Positions 10,873 to 21,970 of a DNA stretch of 64,000 nt are shown piece by piece; position 1 is the first letter of the stretch; every line of letters begins with the position of its first letter. A program made the translations under genes and the position numbers. The stretch lies in the NCBI RefSeq assembly GCF_017591425.1, contig NW_024466307.1:5595001-5659000 (forward strand), read 5' to 3'. The stretch is from Ochotona curzoniae. Its lineage: Eukaryota > Chordata > Mammalia > Lagomorpha > Ochotonidae. The notes under the pieces are model-generated. The model saw nothing but the letters and a program-made list of their open reading frames with translations, had not been told where the DNA came from and did no database searches.

Positions 10873-13286
10873 TTAAAGATGATAAGCAATATTTCTATCT
10901 TAAGGTGAACCTTTCCTCTTCAAGCTACATCCTATGTGCCATTCGCCTTCTGTATTTGCCTTGACATCAGCCCAACTAGCACCTATCATTGTCCCATCTA
11001 ACCGGAGGAAAAGGATCAAGGGTTTAAATGGAATGGCTCTTCCTGTCTGGCATTTTGGAAAGCAGCACTCTGGCTTCCCACTGCCTTCAAGTGACAGGTG
11101 TTGAAAGCTGCTATGGTCTTCCAAAGCTCGCTCTGGACCTCTCCAACGGCAGCTGCCAGGACACAACACATCTGTGACTCACCCTTCACCATTCTCCCAT
11201 CAGCTTTTGTTTTCCTGGCTACCCGCTCTACAGAGGAACTCCATTAGAAATAATGTCTCAATGTTGTAAGTTCACTTGCACATATGTAGAACTTGGAAGA
11301 GCACAAACTCACTCTTGGAAATATTCTTTTGCAACCAATTTTTTGATTAAAAAAGAATCATGAACAAAGACATCAAAGCAAAAAGTGGCCTGAACATTAA
11401 GTTGAAAAACAAATCAATGACAGCAGCCAAAAATAGATAAGTAAAATTACAGAAAAGATCAAGTGGCTTAAATATCTGGCATAGAATTTCTCCTATGGCT
11501 CATTCAAACTAGCAACACATGAAGAAGTGAATTCTGGAGACACTAATTTTTACCAAATTGCAGTTTCAGTTGGTTTGGGATACACTCCCTTGGCCCCGTG
11601 GGTGGATTAAGGGAGACTGTGGAATCACGGGGTGTTTGTGTCCTGTGCATCTCTTCTGCTGCTTGTCCCATGTGGAGATAGGCCATTCTCTGAGCTGCTA
11701 CATGGACAGGTCTAGTTAAGGGAGCCCTTGCGATCCTCCGAGCTACTGCTGTTTATAGCAAACTCTCTTGACAATATAATGCATTCCATCTCAAATTGCC
11801 CCAGCTCCACAGGCATTATTTTAAACCACCAATGTCAATATCCTCCTAATTCTATTTGGGTGTCACATTGTCCCTGAAGTATATTTTTAATTTCATTGGG
11901 TGCCATGGTTACCTTTTGGGCACCAAGCACCTGGCATCTAATTTTGCAACCTTTTTCATTGCATCCCTTAAGAGATTTTCAGTGTAGAATCCAGAATGTA
12001 AACTTTGTTGCAGGCAGGTGTGATAGACTCCCTCCTCTGGTTGATACAAAAAGCAAAAGTAAGCCAAGAATGGACAATAATCTCACAATATCTGTCACTT
12101 AAAATTACTTATAATTTATCCTCAGTGAAACTCCCTTTATCTTCCAATTTTGGTTACTTGGGAGTTAGCATAGGATGGGAATTACAGTAAGTGTTGGAAT
12201 CTTCTAAGATTTCTTTCTGATGACAAATTATGCAATCTCTGTGACCAAGAAGTGAGGGAGGCTGGGTGGAGGATGGGGAGGGGACTAATTGCTGTGGTCC
12301 CAGGGAATTTTATACTAAAATGACATTTGCTGAACATGTCATTTTGGCCCTGTGACTTGGCATGCCACCCAGTAACCCTGCTCCCATCTCACCAAGAGAT
12401 GCTCCGTCAAACAAATAGCCACAATCCGCACAGGAGTTCTGAAGCCATCTTTCCCACTCCCTCATTACCCCTGCATCAGCATCTGATTCCTTAGCAGATT
12501 TCACAAAGGGCTACCCACCAGGAGACAGAAAGGTAATGACGTGTGTTTGTCTTATGGTACCGCTCACATTTCAAACTTGTCTACAATTCCAATAAATGAA
12601 AGGAATTGCAAAGGCATAACAAAAGCCAAATAAGAAGAAATGTTAAGCTGTACAATGAATAAAAACTGTCATTAGATGTAACCCAAACAGACTGTGTGTG
12701 GTTTCTTAGGATGACAAGTAAATAATAAACACTAAGTGTAGTCAAGTAGCTTCAACAAAAAGTGTTTCGATGCATGTGCAAATAGGGAGGTGTGTTGGAG
12801 CAGGCTCCCAGTGCTAGGAGCTTTGTGGGCAGTCACAAGGCAGTGCGCAGAAAGCCTTCCACCTGCCACGGGGGCCTTTATTCCTCCTTCAGTCTGCGTG
12901 ACAAGAATCCTCTTTATCTAACTGAATATCCAGTGGCCCTTGGCTCTCTTTTTGGCTATTAATATAAAGCACTTGGGATTTTAGCAAGAATGAGCCCCCC
13001 ATTATCTGAGTGGCACACAATTTCAGAACCAAAGTAATAATGCCAGCATTCATAGCATTTATTCATATTAAAATGGAACGTCCTTTCTATTCCATGGCAA
13101 CAGAGTCATGCAGAGCAAATCCTTGCTTATTTCCTCATTTCTTTTAATCAGAAGGCTCAAATCCCAATGCCCTTCGCGATCAGGCATTACACATAATCAA
13201 TTAAAGAAGCTATGAAAGTTGTGAGATAGTTGTAAAGTATAGCACGTGGGGATGGGAACTTGGGATCACCTGCATCTGCAACCTCT
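10873..13286. other. Unannotated unique sequence
   Basis: A 2.4-kb repeat-poor stretch. It includes several short blocks that look conserved, for example 12900-13160 (AATATAAAGCACTTGGG, TAATAATGCCAGCATTCATAGC), but no exon with supporting splice signals. Open frames are below 90 codons. I cannot assign a function. Confidence 0.45.
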
Positions 13287-13299
13287 AAAACTTGGTGCC

Positions 13300-13640
13300 A
13301 AGCCTGGTGTGGTAGCCTAGTGGCTAAAGTCCTCGCTTTGCACCCACTGCCAGGATCCTATATGGGCACCGGTTTGTGTCCCAGCTGCTGTGCTTCCCAT
13401 CTAGCTCCCTGCTTGTAGCCTGGGGAAAGCAGTAGAGGACAGCCCAAAGCCTTGGGACCCTGCACCCACATGGAAGACCCAGAAGAAGTTCCTGACTCCT
13501 GGTTTTCGATCGGCTCAGCTCTGGCCTTTGTGATCACTTGGAGGGTGAATCAGTGGATGAAATACGTTTCTGTCTCTCCTCCTCTTTGTATATCTACCTT
13601 TCTAATAAAAAATTAATTAATCTTTAAAAAACAAACAAAA
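13300..13640 (+). mobile_element. Pika-type SINE
   Basis: A full-length forward copy. The head is GCCTGGTGTGGTAGCCTAGT, then TAAAGTCCTCGCTTTGCACC, GGATCCTATATGGGCACCGG, GCCTGGGGAAAGCAGTAGAG and TGCACCCACATGGAAGACCC, with the 3' end at CTAATAAAAAATTAATTAATC plus A-rich tail. Flanks AAAACTTGGTGCC (13287-13299) and AAAACTGGTACTGCC (from about 13640) may be the decayed duplication. Confidence 0.93.
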
Positions 13641-13655
13641 AACTGGTACTGCCCA

Positions 13656-15314
13656 AACAAAACATGTATCTAGGCTGAAGTCAGCACCCAAACTAGATTT
13701 AGTGGACCATTTTTACAAATGAAATTCATTAAAAGAGCTTAAGAAAATTAGTGTTCTGCCAACCAAGATTTTGGATAAAGGGCTAAATCAGGCACATTCC
13801 AGAGGAAACGAAGATCTCCCTCCAACAACACAACCCTAATCTCTCACAAAATCACCAAATGTTTCAGTAACAAAGCCACATATTTCAACAACTGTTTTCT
13901 CCATCTATTTGTGACTTTTAGAGTAACTTCAATTACATGTTTCTGCCATGCATTCATCATTTCAATTCATGCTAGTGCTATGCACTAGTCATTCTGAGTC
14001 GCAGAAGAAAAGCGAAATAATTATCATGTACATACACTACACACTTAGAGCACCTTTCAGCTTCAGCTACGAGAAACTTTTCCAACCTCATGTTTAAGTG
14101 AATGCACTGTTCATTCTGTCCACTGGGACTCAAATATGAAATCACGCTTTCATGTCTAAAGCTAAGTGTGCTGTGTTGATCTCAACTAGTTATAGCAATC
14201 TTAGCATATATTGCAAATACCTTAGCAAACACAGCTTCCATCTACAGGTTTAAAGCACATGTTTTCCAAATGAAGTAAGAGAATTATAATGAGCTAGTTT
14301 GCAGGAGTGGGTCACATGCTATCATGCATACGGTATTTCATTACTGTGATGATTGGGCTTCTGTAATGACTGAAGATCAGTACCATCCTGCTCTGACAAG
14401 GAGACTCAGATGCATGGAAGATAAATGACTGTGGCAAAATAAAATGAGGGGTGTTTTTTATATACAGAAAAGTTTTTGTTTTTATTTCCAAAATCAAATA
14501 TTACAACAGGACATTTACATGTATTTATAAAAAATGCAGCAATTGGATTTATAGATCAGAGATTTCCTTGAGTTTGGTCCCTCTCTCAGCGCAGTGAGGT
14601 GATGTCTTCAAAGTAATTATTGTCCTACTCTCTTCCCTCCCCATGCTGTTCTCCCACCCACCCACCTCAGTTCAAGTTGCAGTACAAATATAAAGCAACT
14701 GGGTACAACACAGCAAGAATATTCACAATTTGGTACAGCCCAAACCAGAAGATCACCAAGGGAGAGAAAGATCCTTCTATATAAAGGATTTACTTATAAA
14801 CTACGTATAGCTATCACACCCAATTATTGAAGATCTCCCTGGTTTAGAGCAAGTGGAAGTTCCACTGAGTATTAGCCATCAGTTACAGCTCTGATTTACC
14901 TACGGGAATGTCTTTCTCCTCCAAGATTTTTTACCACTTCACATGTCTCCAATTTAAGGCCTTCCCTAGCCCCTTTATACAGAAGAGTTTCTACTATCTT
15001 AAAAGAACTTAGTGGCTGGTCCAGTTTTCAATGTGGATTGTCCTTTTCCTTAAACTTTATTGCTCTGAGGGGGAAAAACACTATCTGTAATATTTCTTCA
15101 ATGTTTGAATTCTTATTTTCTGCTAATTTTATGTATAAATATAAACCTGTGACTGTCACTTTAATTAGCCTAGACTTGAACCAAAACATACAATGATTAT
15201 TGCAGCTCATGCTCTTTTATTAAACCTAAACCTAACATAGCCAGTGATTCAGAAGGCCTGGTGTGCTTCATTCCTCCCTGCCCCTTTGGCAGGTATAATT
15301 TTGCTTTTGCAAAC
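13656..15314. other. Unannotated AT-rich unique sequence
   Basis: There is no recognisable repeat, exon or RNA gene. Near 13965-13990, CATGCTAGTGCTATGCACTAGTC has a small inverted repeat (CTAGTG...CACTAG). The 14450-14540 stretch is T- and A-rich. Confidence 0.5.
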
Positions 15315-15440
15315 TAATTAGCTAATTTTATTTATTTGAAAGGCACAGAGATGGAACCTTCCATTGACTAGCTAATTTCCATTGGCTAGTTCACTGTTCC
15401 AATGCCTGCAAGTGTAAGGACCGGGCAAGAACCAAAGTTA
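15315..15440 (-). mobile_element. Old SINE, left part, interrupted by a younger SINE
   Basis: CTAATTTTATTTATTTGAAAGGC is the reverse tail of an old C-type SINE. A decayed body follows (TTCCATTGGCTAGTTCACTG, AATGCCTGCAAGTGTAAGG) and breaks off where a forward SINE begins. Its remainder resumes at 15698. The TAGCTAATTT / TTGGCTAGTT segments suggest a small local duplication. Confidence 0.6.
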
Positions 15441-15697
15441 GGGGCCCGGCACGATAGCATTGCAGTTAAAGTCCTCGCCTTGCACGCGCCAGGATCCCAC
15501 ATGGACACTGGTTCTAATCCAGGCGGCCTCGCTTCCCATTCCCTTTTTGTGGCCTGGGAAAGCAGTTGAGGATAGCTCAAAGCTTTGGAACCCTGCACCT
15601 GCGTGGGAGACCCAGAAGAAGCTCCTGGCTTCTGGCTTCAGATTGGTTCAGCTGTAGCCACTGCGACCCCTTGGGGAGTGAACCATTGGACAGATCT
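15441..15697 (+). mobile_element. Pika-type SINE nested in an older SINE
   Basis: GGGGCCCGGCACGATAGCAT head, TAAAGTCCTCGCCTTGCACG, GGATCCCACATGGACACTGG, GGTTCTAATCCAGG B-box region and GCGTGGGAGACCCAGAAGAA body. It stops at GGGGAGTGAACCATTGGACAG without the AATAAA tail, so the 3' end was lost after insertion or it is a truncated copy. Host SINE sequence lies on both sides in the opposite orientation. Confidence 0.88.
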
Positions 15698-15857
15698 CCC
15701 AGGTGTTACAAAAGGAGGCAGTAACTGTAGCATTTGGCCTATCACCTTCTGCCTCCTAGAGTATGCATCAGCAGGAGCTAGAACCTGAACCAAAGCACCC
15801 CCATAGGGTACAGGCATCCCCAACAGTGGCTTAACCACTGTGCCAAACATTGCCCCC
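15698..15857 (-). mobile_element. Old SINE, right part
   Basis: This continues the reverse old element broken at 15440. CAGCAGGAGCTAGAACCTGAACC, then CACCCCCATAGGGTACAGGC and AACAGTGGCTTAACCACTGTGCC correspond to the reverse of the old C-type head ('agtggttaagccact...'). The ending AAACATTGCCCCC matches the reversed GGGCCGGCA start in decayed form. Confidence 0.65.
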
Positions 15858-16333
15858 ATCTGGGCTGATTTCAGTCAGCAGCTGTGCAAGTAGACAGAGT
15901 GACCACTGAGGAAGAAAGTTGGCTAGAGTGAGTATGCAGTTGGAGACTGGCACAGGATGTCCGTGTACTGCTGAGAAGGAGTGGTGATTGTTGGAGAAGC
16001 TGCCAGCCTCCTCCTTTAGGAGTTCCAGTGGATAGTAACACAAGCAACAGGTGGTCATGAACATTCTTGAAAATTCCTGACCATCAACCATAAGCCTATG
16101 ACAAGTGGAATCATGCTCAAGAGGAACAAACCTTTTACCTTTAATTCAGTAGGAAAATCTGTCAATGCAACGTGGACAGAAAAAGTCACAGCTTTTCACT
16201 AGATTTGTCTATTTCTGTCTTATCTTCTTTTATTAGGCTCAGGTGTTCTATTTCATGTGGTTTTGTTTTTGTTTCAGTGATTTACATTCATTAAACTTAA
16301 ATTCTAACCTTGCACAGATTAATAGAAATGTTT
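15858..16333. other. Unannotated unique sequence
   Basis: No repeat or exon seen. An open frame of 86 codons on the minus strand (15831-16091) starts at the SINE edge and has no known motif. Confidence 0.5.
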
Positions 16334-16345
16334 TCAAAGACTTTT

Positions 16346-16663
16346 TAAAAAAGATTTATTGATTTTTATTGGAAAAGCAGATATACAGAGAGGAGGAGAG
16401 ACAGAGAGAAAGATCTTCCATCTGATGGTTCACTCCCCAAGTGAATGTAATGATCGGTACTGTGCTGATCCGAAGCCAGAAGCCAGGAGCTTCTTCCGGG
16501 TCTTCCACGTGGGTGCAGGGTCCCAAGGGTTTCGGCCATCCTCCACTGCTTTCCCAGGTACAAGCAGGGAGCTGTATTGAAGCGGAGCAGCTGGAACACA
16601 AACCGGTGCCCTTATGGGATCCTGGCAAGTGCAAGTTGAGGACTATGCTATTGCGCCGGGCCC
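16346..16663 (-). mobile_element. Young pika-type SINE with target-site duplication
   Basis: Full-length reverse copy: AAAAAAGATTTATTGATTTT, ACAGAGAGGAGGAGAGACAG, GATCTTCCATCTGATGGTTC, GATCCGAAGCCAGAAGCCAG, TCTTCCACGTGGGTGCAGGG, AACCGGTGCCCTTATGGGAT and TATTGCGCCGGGCCC. It is flanked by TCAAAGACTTTT (16334-16345) and TCAAAGACTCTT (16664-16675), a 12-bp duplication with one mismatch. Confidence 0.96.
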
Positions 16664-16897
16664 TCAAAGACTCTTGAATACATTGTTCCATCCCAAATGC
16701 ATGGCATTTCTGAGGGGTAAACCAGTGTCTTTGGTGCACACCAACTCTGACTCATTGCCTATTCAGGAAGCCTGCCCGACATCCTGGTTCTTATTGGTCA
16801 GTAGCCATGTGGTCATAGACAAATTCCTGAAGCTTTCTGAGCTTCCTCTAATGTGCAAAAGACTACAATTTTATGAATGTTTAAAATTTGAGAGGTA

Positions 16898-17219
16898 GGG
16901 CCCAGCGCGGTGGTGCAGTGGTTAAGGTCCTCGCCTTGCACGTCCGGGATCCCATATGGGCACCGGTTCTATCCCGGCAGCCCCGCTTCCCTTCCAGCTC
17001 CCTGCCTGTGGCCCGGGAAAGCAGTCGAGGACAGCCCAAAGCTTTGGGACCCTGCACCCACGTGGGAGACCTGGAAGAGGCTCCTGGCTTCGGATCGGCA
17101 TAGCATCGGCCATTGCGCTCACTTGGGGAGTGAATCATTGGACGGAAGATCTTCCTCTCTGTCTCTCTTCTCTGTATATCCGCCTTTCCAATAAAAAATA
17201 ATAAAAATAAATCTTAAAA
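16898..17219 (+). mobile_element. Very young pika-type SINE, perfect 15-bp duplication
   Basis: This is one of the copies closest to the apparent consensus. It is flanked by AAAATTTGAGAGGTA at both 16883-16897 and 17220-17234 with no mismatch. The A-box-like TGGTGCAGTGG is at 16911-16921. The B-box-like GGTTCTATCC is at 16965-16974 and is one base shorter than the GGTTCTAATCC seen in sister copies, which could weaken transcription. The 3' end reads CCAATAAAAAATAATAAAAA and then ATCTTAAAAAA. It is head-to-head with the copy ending at 16663. Confidence 0.97.
16911..16974 (+). promoter_or_regulatory. Internal RNA polymerase III promoter boxes of the young SINE
   Basis: A-box-like TGGTGCAGTGG (16911-16921) and B-box-like GGTTCTATCC (16965-16974) lie in the tRNA-like head, in the spacing normal for tRNA-derived SINEs. 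The B box lacks one base against GGTTCTAATCC in other copies. Activity is inferred from the family, not shown. Confidence 0.6.
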
Positions 17220-17234
17220 AAAATTTGAGAGGTA

Positions 17235-18299
17235 AAGCATTTATAACAATGCCTGGCATCTAGTAAATTACTATAAAATATGTGTTGCTATTACTGTTAA
17301 TATCTGTGTGACTACAAAGGCAACTTTCTCAACTCATTTTACATTGAAAAATTGAAGCCAAAATCTTTTTCTCCATAAATTCTGTGGAAATAGCTTAAAA
17401 CATAGGTTTGAGTAAAACTACTCATCTCTTTTTTACTTCAACTCAGTGACAAATTTCTGCAAGCCCAAAACCTTGACCTTCTCATGTCCAAGAGTTTTCA
17501 CCACTAACTCATCAGCTTCCTTCCACACTCATCTTCTGTACCTTACCAACACCGGAAAGGCAAGTTTCTCTAAAGACTTAGCCCCTAACAGCCTCACTCT
17601 GACCTCAGGTTTATCCACCTGGTCGTTGCTCTGGTGAAATGTTGACCTTCGATCTAATTCTCAGCTTTCTCATCTTTGGAAAAGACTACACAAGAGGAAA
17701 AACCTGCATCATCAGAAAGTCACAATTTCCAATAATTGGGATCTTAATAGTTATGACCATCTTTCAATTTCATCTTTTCAATTCCCTAGTATCTTATGTG
17801 TCTTTCAGTGACCACTCAAACCATCTACACCCCCCTTAAGTCTTCCAGTTTGCTCACAGAACACAATATCCTTTGAAAAGGCAGTAGGTGTTTTCAAGCA
17901 AGTATTCCAAAGCATATGAATGTTGCTAAACAAATGAGAAGTCCAAAAACATTCTGGAAAGCGTAACACATCATCTTCTCTTTCCATAGCTGTCAATCCC
18001 TTCCTCCAATCTAGCCTCCTGATAGTTCTCAAATGTGAATTCTACACTGGCATCTAATGAAAGAAATTTTCTCATTCCTCTAAAAGCAGAGACTCTCTTC
18101 ACTCGGCCTCGTAGGTCCTGTTGCTGCTTTCCTTACCATCCTCTGTTACCTTTCCATCCTCTGTTTTCTCTCCCCTTCTTACTACCGAGGTCTTCCAACA
18201 GAACTGAAACATACTCATGTATTGCAGATGGTAACAAAAAAAGAAACCTTATTTTGCAAAAAACAGAGAGTCACACACTCTGCCTTTCTTCCATCACCA
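17235..18299. other. Unannotated pyrimidine-rich unique sequence
   Basis: The plus strand is rich in C and T, for example CTGTTACCTTTCCATCCTCTG near 18143 with the preceding ACCATCCTCTGTTACC nearly repeated. No exon is supported. Some of this could be an old LINE, but no block is clear enough to name. Confidence 0.4.
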
Positions 18300-18720
18300 A
18301 GATCTGCTAAGTCTGCTTTGTTGGTAATTCTGGATCTTAGTCCAAGTGATCTTAATTATAACATCTTGCCATGATCTCCACTTGAATTACTAGAATCTCA
18401 CTCCCTAAACCCTCCTCTTGCTCTCAGATTTGCTTAATACATACTTGACCTAGTCATATTTTCAATAAAATGCTTTTCATCATATCATTTCCTGAAAAAC
18501 CTGCTAGTGACTTTGTACAAAGTGAAGACCAAATGCCTTAAGACGCCATGTAAGTCTTTTTATAGCATCTACTTCTTGTGTGAGCTGTATCTCTCACCAC
18601 TCCTCCCTCACCCACTGGGCCTCCGTGTGATTCAGTTATCTGCAAATTTAAAAACACACCATGTTCTCTTTAACTCAGAGCTTCTTTGCTCTGTCTAAAT
18701 ACCGCTCCTCTTCCAGACTG
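18300..18720 (+). mobile_element. Possible L2 LINE remnant
   Basis: The order of phrases loosely follows the non-coding 3' part of L2. CACTCCCTAAACCCTCC is followed by AAGACCAAATGCCTTAAGACGCC ('aagtccaaactccttaccatggcc'), then CACTCCTCCCTCACCCACTGGGCCTCC ('cactctccccctcgctc...ctggcctcc') and CCTCTTCCAGACTGGTCCTG. Divergence is high and the call is tentative. Confidence 0.4.
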
Positions 18721-19426
18721 GTCCTGATTGGATTGTTTTTACGAGTAACATAACTCCATTTTCTCCCACAACATTCTGTTTCTATTTTCTTAAAAGAAGT
18801 ATTACACTTTATTGCAATTTTCTATCAGTGATTTTGTCTAGTATCTACCAGTACCCCTTAAGAACATAGAATAACTATTGCATTATTAATTGCTACTACC
18901 TGGACATGTGTTAAGCATGCAGCGAGAATTCAAAAATAATCATTGATTTTAATTGAACTTCTTATCTAAAAATGTGAACTGTGATATGATGTGAATTATA
19001 GGTTTGTTAGTTTCTATGTGTGAGACCTTTCCCTAGGGAAGGTTCCTAGGAAGATAATCGCTGGGACCGAGTCTTTGCCTTATTTCTTAGTTTCCAGTTT
19101 TTGTCTGTGAGTCTTAAACATAACGTAACAGCACCATTCTCGAAGCTAGTGGGATACTCAAAACTGACAAACCTTTGGGTGCTAACTATAGCTCTACGCC
19201 TTTCCAAGCTGGAGGAGGGTAGCTTTGTATTTCACCATGGGATTTCAATGAAAATAGATCTAGAATACATAGGAGTAAATATTAATGCCTATAAATTACA
19301 GAATGAGCACCTAGATATGACACTGAAAGCATAGATTTTAACAAATATAGAAATGGCATTACATCAATTTTATAAATTGTATTAATTGTAGTTCAAAAGT
19401 TGTCACCAAGAAACAAGAAGAGGGAC
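18721..19426. other. Unannotated AT-rich unique sequence
   Basis: No repeat family or exon is recognised. A 77-codon frame at 19101-19334 (plus) has no known motif. Confidence 0.5.
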
Positions 19427-19677
19427 AGGCATTTAGTGCACTGATTAAGATTTATCTTGGGATATCTGCCTCCCATAGCAGAGTTTCTAGGTTCAAGTCC
19501 CAATTCTTCTTTCAAGTTCAGCTTCTTACTAATTGCCACCCCAAGGGGCAGATGTAGTGGTTCCTGTACTTAGATCCCTGCCAAGCTTCCTCCTGGCCCA
19601 GAGAGTGAATAACAGATGGAAGATCTCTGTATCCTTCTCTATGTCCCTCTCTTTGCCTTCAAATAGATAAAAACAAT
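19427..19677 (+). mobile_element. Old C-type SINE
   Basis: GGGACAGGCATTTAGTGCACTG head, TTAAGATTTATCTTGGGATATC, TGCCTCCCATAGCAGAG, GGTTCAAGTCCCAATTC (B-box region, with GGTTCAAGTCC close to a tRNA B box), AGCTTCTTACTAATTGCCACCC and CTTTGCCTTCAAATAGATAAAA. The head and 3' wording match the older, rabbit-like C repeat rather than the young pika type. Confidence 0.85.
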
Positions 19678-19689
19678 ATAGTTTTGAGA

Positions 19690-20655
19690 AGAAAGAAAAA
19701 GCACAATACTATTGAATGGAAAAAATATTTGCATGTAAATATATCTGGTAAAGGCTTTATACCCAGAATATATCCAAATAAACCCTTCTAATTCAATAAT
19801 GAAAGAATGATTCAATTTTAAAACAGGAAAAAGATTTGACTAATAGTTTCCTCAAAAGTGTTTGTCAAATTCCACTAAGCACATGCAGATGTTGAACATC
19901 ATTAATTAAGAGGAATATGCAAATCATAAACATAATGAAATACAACTTCACTTCTACTAAGATGGCTATGATTAAAAGGAAAGAAAAAACACATTTTAAT
20001 GAGGACTCAGAGCAACTGCAAGATTATCTCTTATTGCAGGAATGTAAAATAGCGTAGTCACTTAGCAAAACAAGTGATCAGTTCTTCCAAACATTAAGAT
20101 GCTATTATACAACCTAACAATCCCATTCCCAAATACGCACCCACATAAATAAAAACACATTTACACAAAAGCTTGTAAATATTCACATCAAAGTGATTAT
20201 TTGTCATAAATAAAAAGTGGAAAGAGCCTAAATTTCCATCACATGTTCAATGTACAAACAAAATGTGGTATATCCATAAAACAGAATAGTATTCTGCAAT
20301 AAAAAGAATGGGGTATGGATACTCTAAGGTGAGACCTTGAAAACATAATTTGGAGTCAAAGAAACTCAGTATTAAAGGCCATAGATTGTAGAATTCCATC
20401 CACATGAACTGTCCAAAATCAGCAAATTTATCAATGCTCAAAGCTGACTAGTGATTGCTTAGGGCTCTGCATTAGGGGAAGGTAGTATATAAACAGTATG
20501 GCAGTTCTTGTAGGAAATTGAGAATGTTTTATATCATATTGTTTTGATGGCTGTACAACTCTGAAAATGCATGAAAAATATTGAGGTGTACACTAACTGG
20601 ATAAATAATATGTGAATTATATTTCCATAAAGCTGCTTTCAAAAACAGAAAATTA
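19690..20655 (+). mobile_element. Ancient L1 3' end (ORF2 C-terminus and 3' UTR)
   Basis: Phrases in L1 order: ATATCTGGTAAAGGCTTTATAC, AGATGTTGAACATCATTAATTA, GCAAATCATAAACATAATGAAATACAACTTC, CTAACAATCCCATTCCCAAATA, ATGTGGTATATCCATAAAACAGAATAGTATTCTGC and AACTGTCCAAAATCAGCAAAT. It ends TGTGAATTATATTTCCATAAAGCTG, the 3' UTR of old mammalian L1M-type elements. The coding part is broken by stops. 5' truncated; not mobile. Confidence 0.9.
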
Positions 20656-20659
20656 TACA

Positions 20660-20946
20660 GACTGGTGAAGACTAATCCTCTATGCTGGTTGCTGTCCTGG
20701 CTGCTCCACTTCCCTTCCAGCTCCATGCTTATGGCCTGGGAGAGCAGAAGAGCATGGCCCAAGTACTTGGACACCTGCACCCATGTGGGAGCTGGGGAGA
20801 AGCTCCTGGCTTCCAGCTTCAAACTAGTGCAGCTTTTGCCACCATAACCATTTGCAGAATGAACCAATGGTTAGAAGTCTTCTCTGTCTCTCCCTCCTTT
20901 TGTATAAAACCTGTCTTTCAGATAAAAATGAATCTTTAGTTTAAAA
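20660..20946 (+). mobile_element. Pika-type SINE, head truncated
   Basis: It starts in the middle of the SINE (TATGCTGGTTGCTGTCCTGG, TGCTCCACTTCCCTTCCAGC) and runs through GGCCTGGGAGAGCAGAAGAG, CTGCACCCATGTGGGAGC and TCTTTCAGATAAAAATGAATC. It sits between two L1 fragments directly after the L1 3' end. The polymerase III head is missing. Confidence 0.85.
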
Positions 20947-21970
20947 ATTATATAGTAATCAGCTTAATGAATAGATGGATTTTGTAGTTTCATAATAATT
21001 GGCAGTGTGAGATCAGCATAATTAATAATACATTAACAAAAAGTTGTAAGTACCTTGGAATAAATCTAACCAGGAATGTGAAAGGTTTCTACAATGGAAA
21101 TTATAAAACATTAAGGAAAGAAATAGAAAACACCAAAAAATGAAAAAACTCTTTCATGTTCATAGATTAAAGGAAATATCAAAACGTCCAAGCTGCCCAA
21201 TGCATCTTAAAGATTCAACGTGATCACAACCAAAAGAGCAAGGACATTCTTTTCAGATCTAGAAAAAATAATCATAAAATTCATATGAAAACATGAGAGA
21301 CCCCCAGATAACTAGAGTAATGCTAACTAATAAAAGCAAAGCCAGAAATATCACAATAGCAGATTACAAGATATAACACAGGGCAGTTACCATCAAAACA
21401 ATGAGTACTGGACAAAAGTAGACACATAGACCAGTGAATAGAAACTCCAGAAATTAATCAATAGAAATTAAGTCAATAGAAACTCCAGAAATTAATCTAC
21501 CCATCTATAATTAACCATTTTTGACAAATGTGCTCAAATCAATTTTTGAGAAAAGGACAGTCTCTTCAACAAATGGTGCTGGGAAAAATGGAATCTACAT
21601 GTGCAGAATTATGAAACAAGACCCCTACTAAAAATTAACTAAAAATGAATTAAGGATCTAAATCTAACCACAAAAAAGTATCGCATTAACCCAGTAGTTG
21701 AGAATGTGGAGGAAAAAAAATGTACCATAATCCATTGGTGGTGCCAATGTAAGCTTATACAACCATTATAGAATATAGTGTGGAGACTCATCAGAAATCT
21801 AAATATTACATGACCCAGATATCATTCCTGGGAATTTACCCAAAGGAAGTGAAATAAGCCCAAAAAAGAGTTAGCTGTACTCCCATTTTTATAGAAGTTC
21901 AATTCAGGATAGCCAAAATGTTGAATCAATCTAGTTGTATCTGACATAACTGGCAACAATGATGGGCAAG
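20947..21970 (+). mobile_element. L1 ORF2 fragment, second copy
   Basis: L1 phrases in order: TAAGTACCTTGGAATAAATCTAACCAGG (thumb region), ACAATGGAAATTATAAAACATT, TTCATGTTCATAGATTAAAGG, CAAAACGTCCAAGCTGCCCAATGC, AATCATAAAATTCATATG, GGGCAGTTACCATCAAAACA, CAACAAATGGTGCTGGGAAAA and CCTGGGAATTTACCCAAAGG. It matches L1 positions upstream of and overlapping the 19.7-20.6 kb copy, so it is a separate insertion. It contains a 38-bp-period duplication near 21437-21497 and many stops. Confidence 0.9.
21437..21497. repeat. Local 38-bp-spaced direct duplication
   Basis: AATAGAAACTCCAGAAATTA occurs at 21437 and again at 21475, each followed by ATC, separated by AATAGAAATTAAGTC-like filler. A small tandem duplication inside the decayed L1. 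Confidence 0.85.

Noticed and set aside
16356..16739. 127-codon frame and overlapping frames on both strands
   Set aside because: SINE-derived, as for all frames with the ERKIF...SGCRVPKLW-type peptide signature.
16898..16980. A functional tRNA gene
   Set aside because: A- and B-box-like words are present, but the sequence cannot fold into a full cloverleaf and continues into a SINE body.
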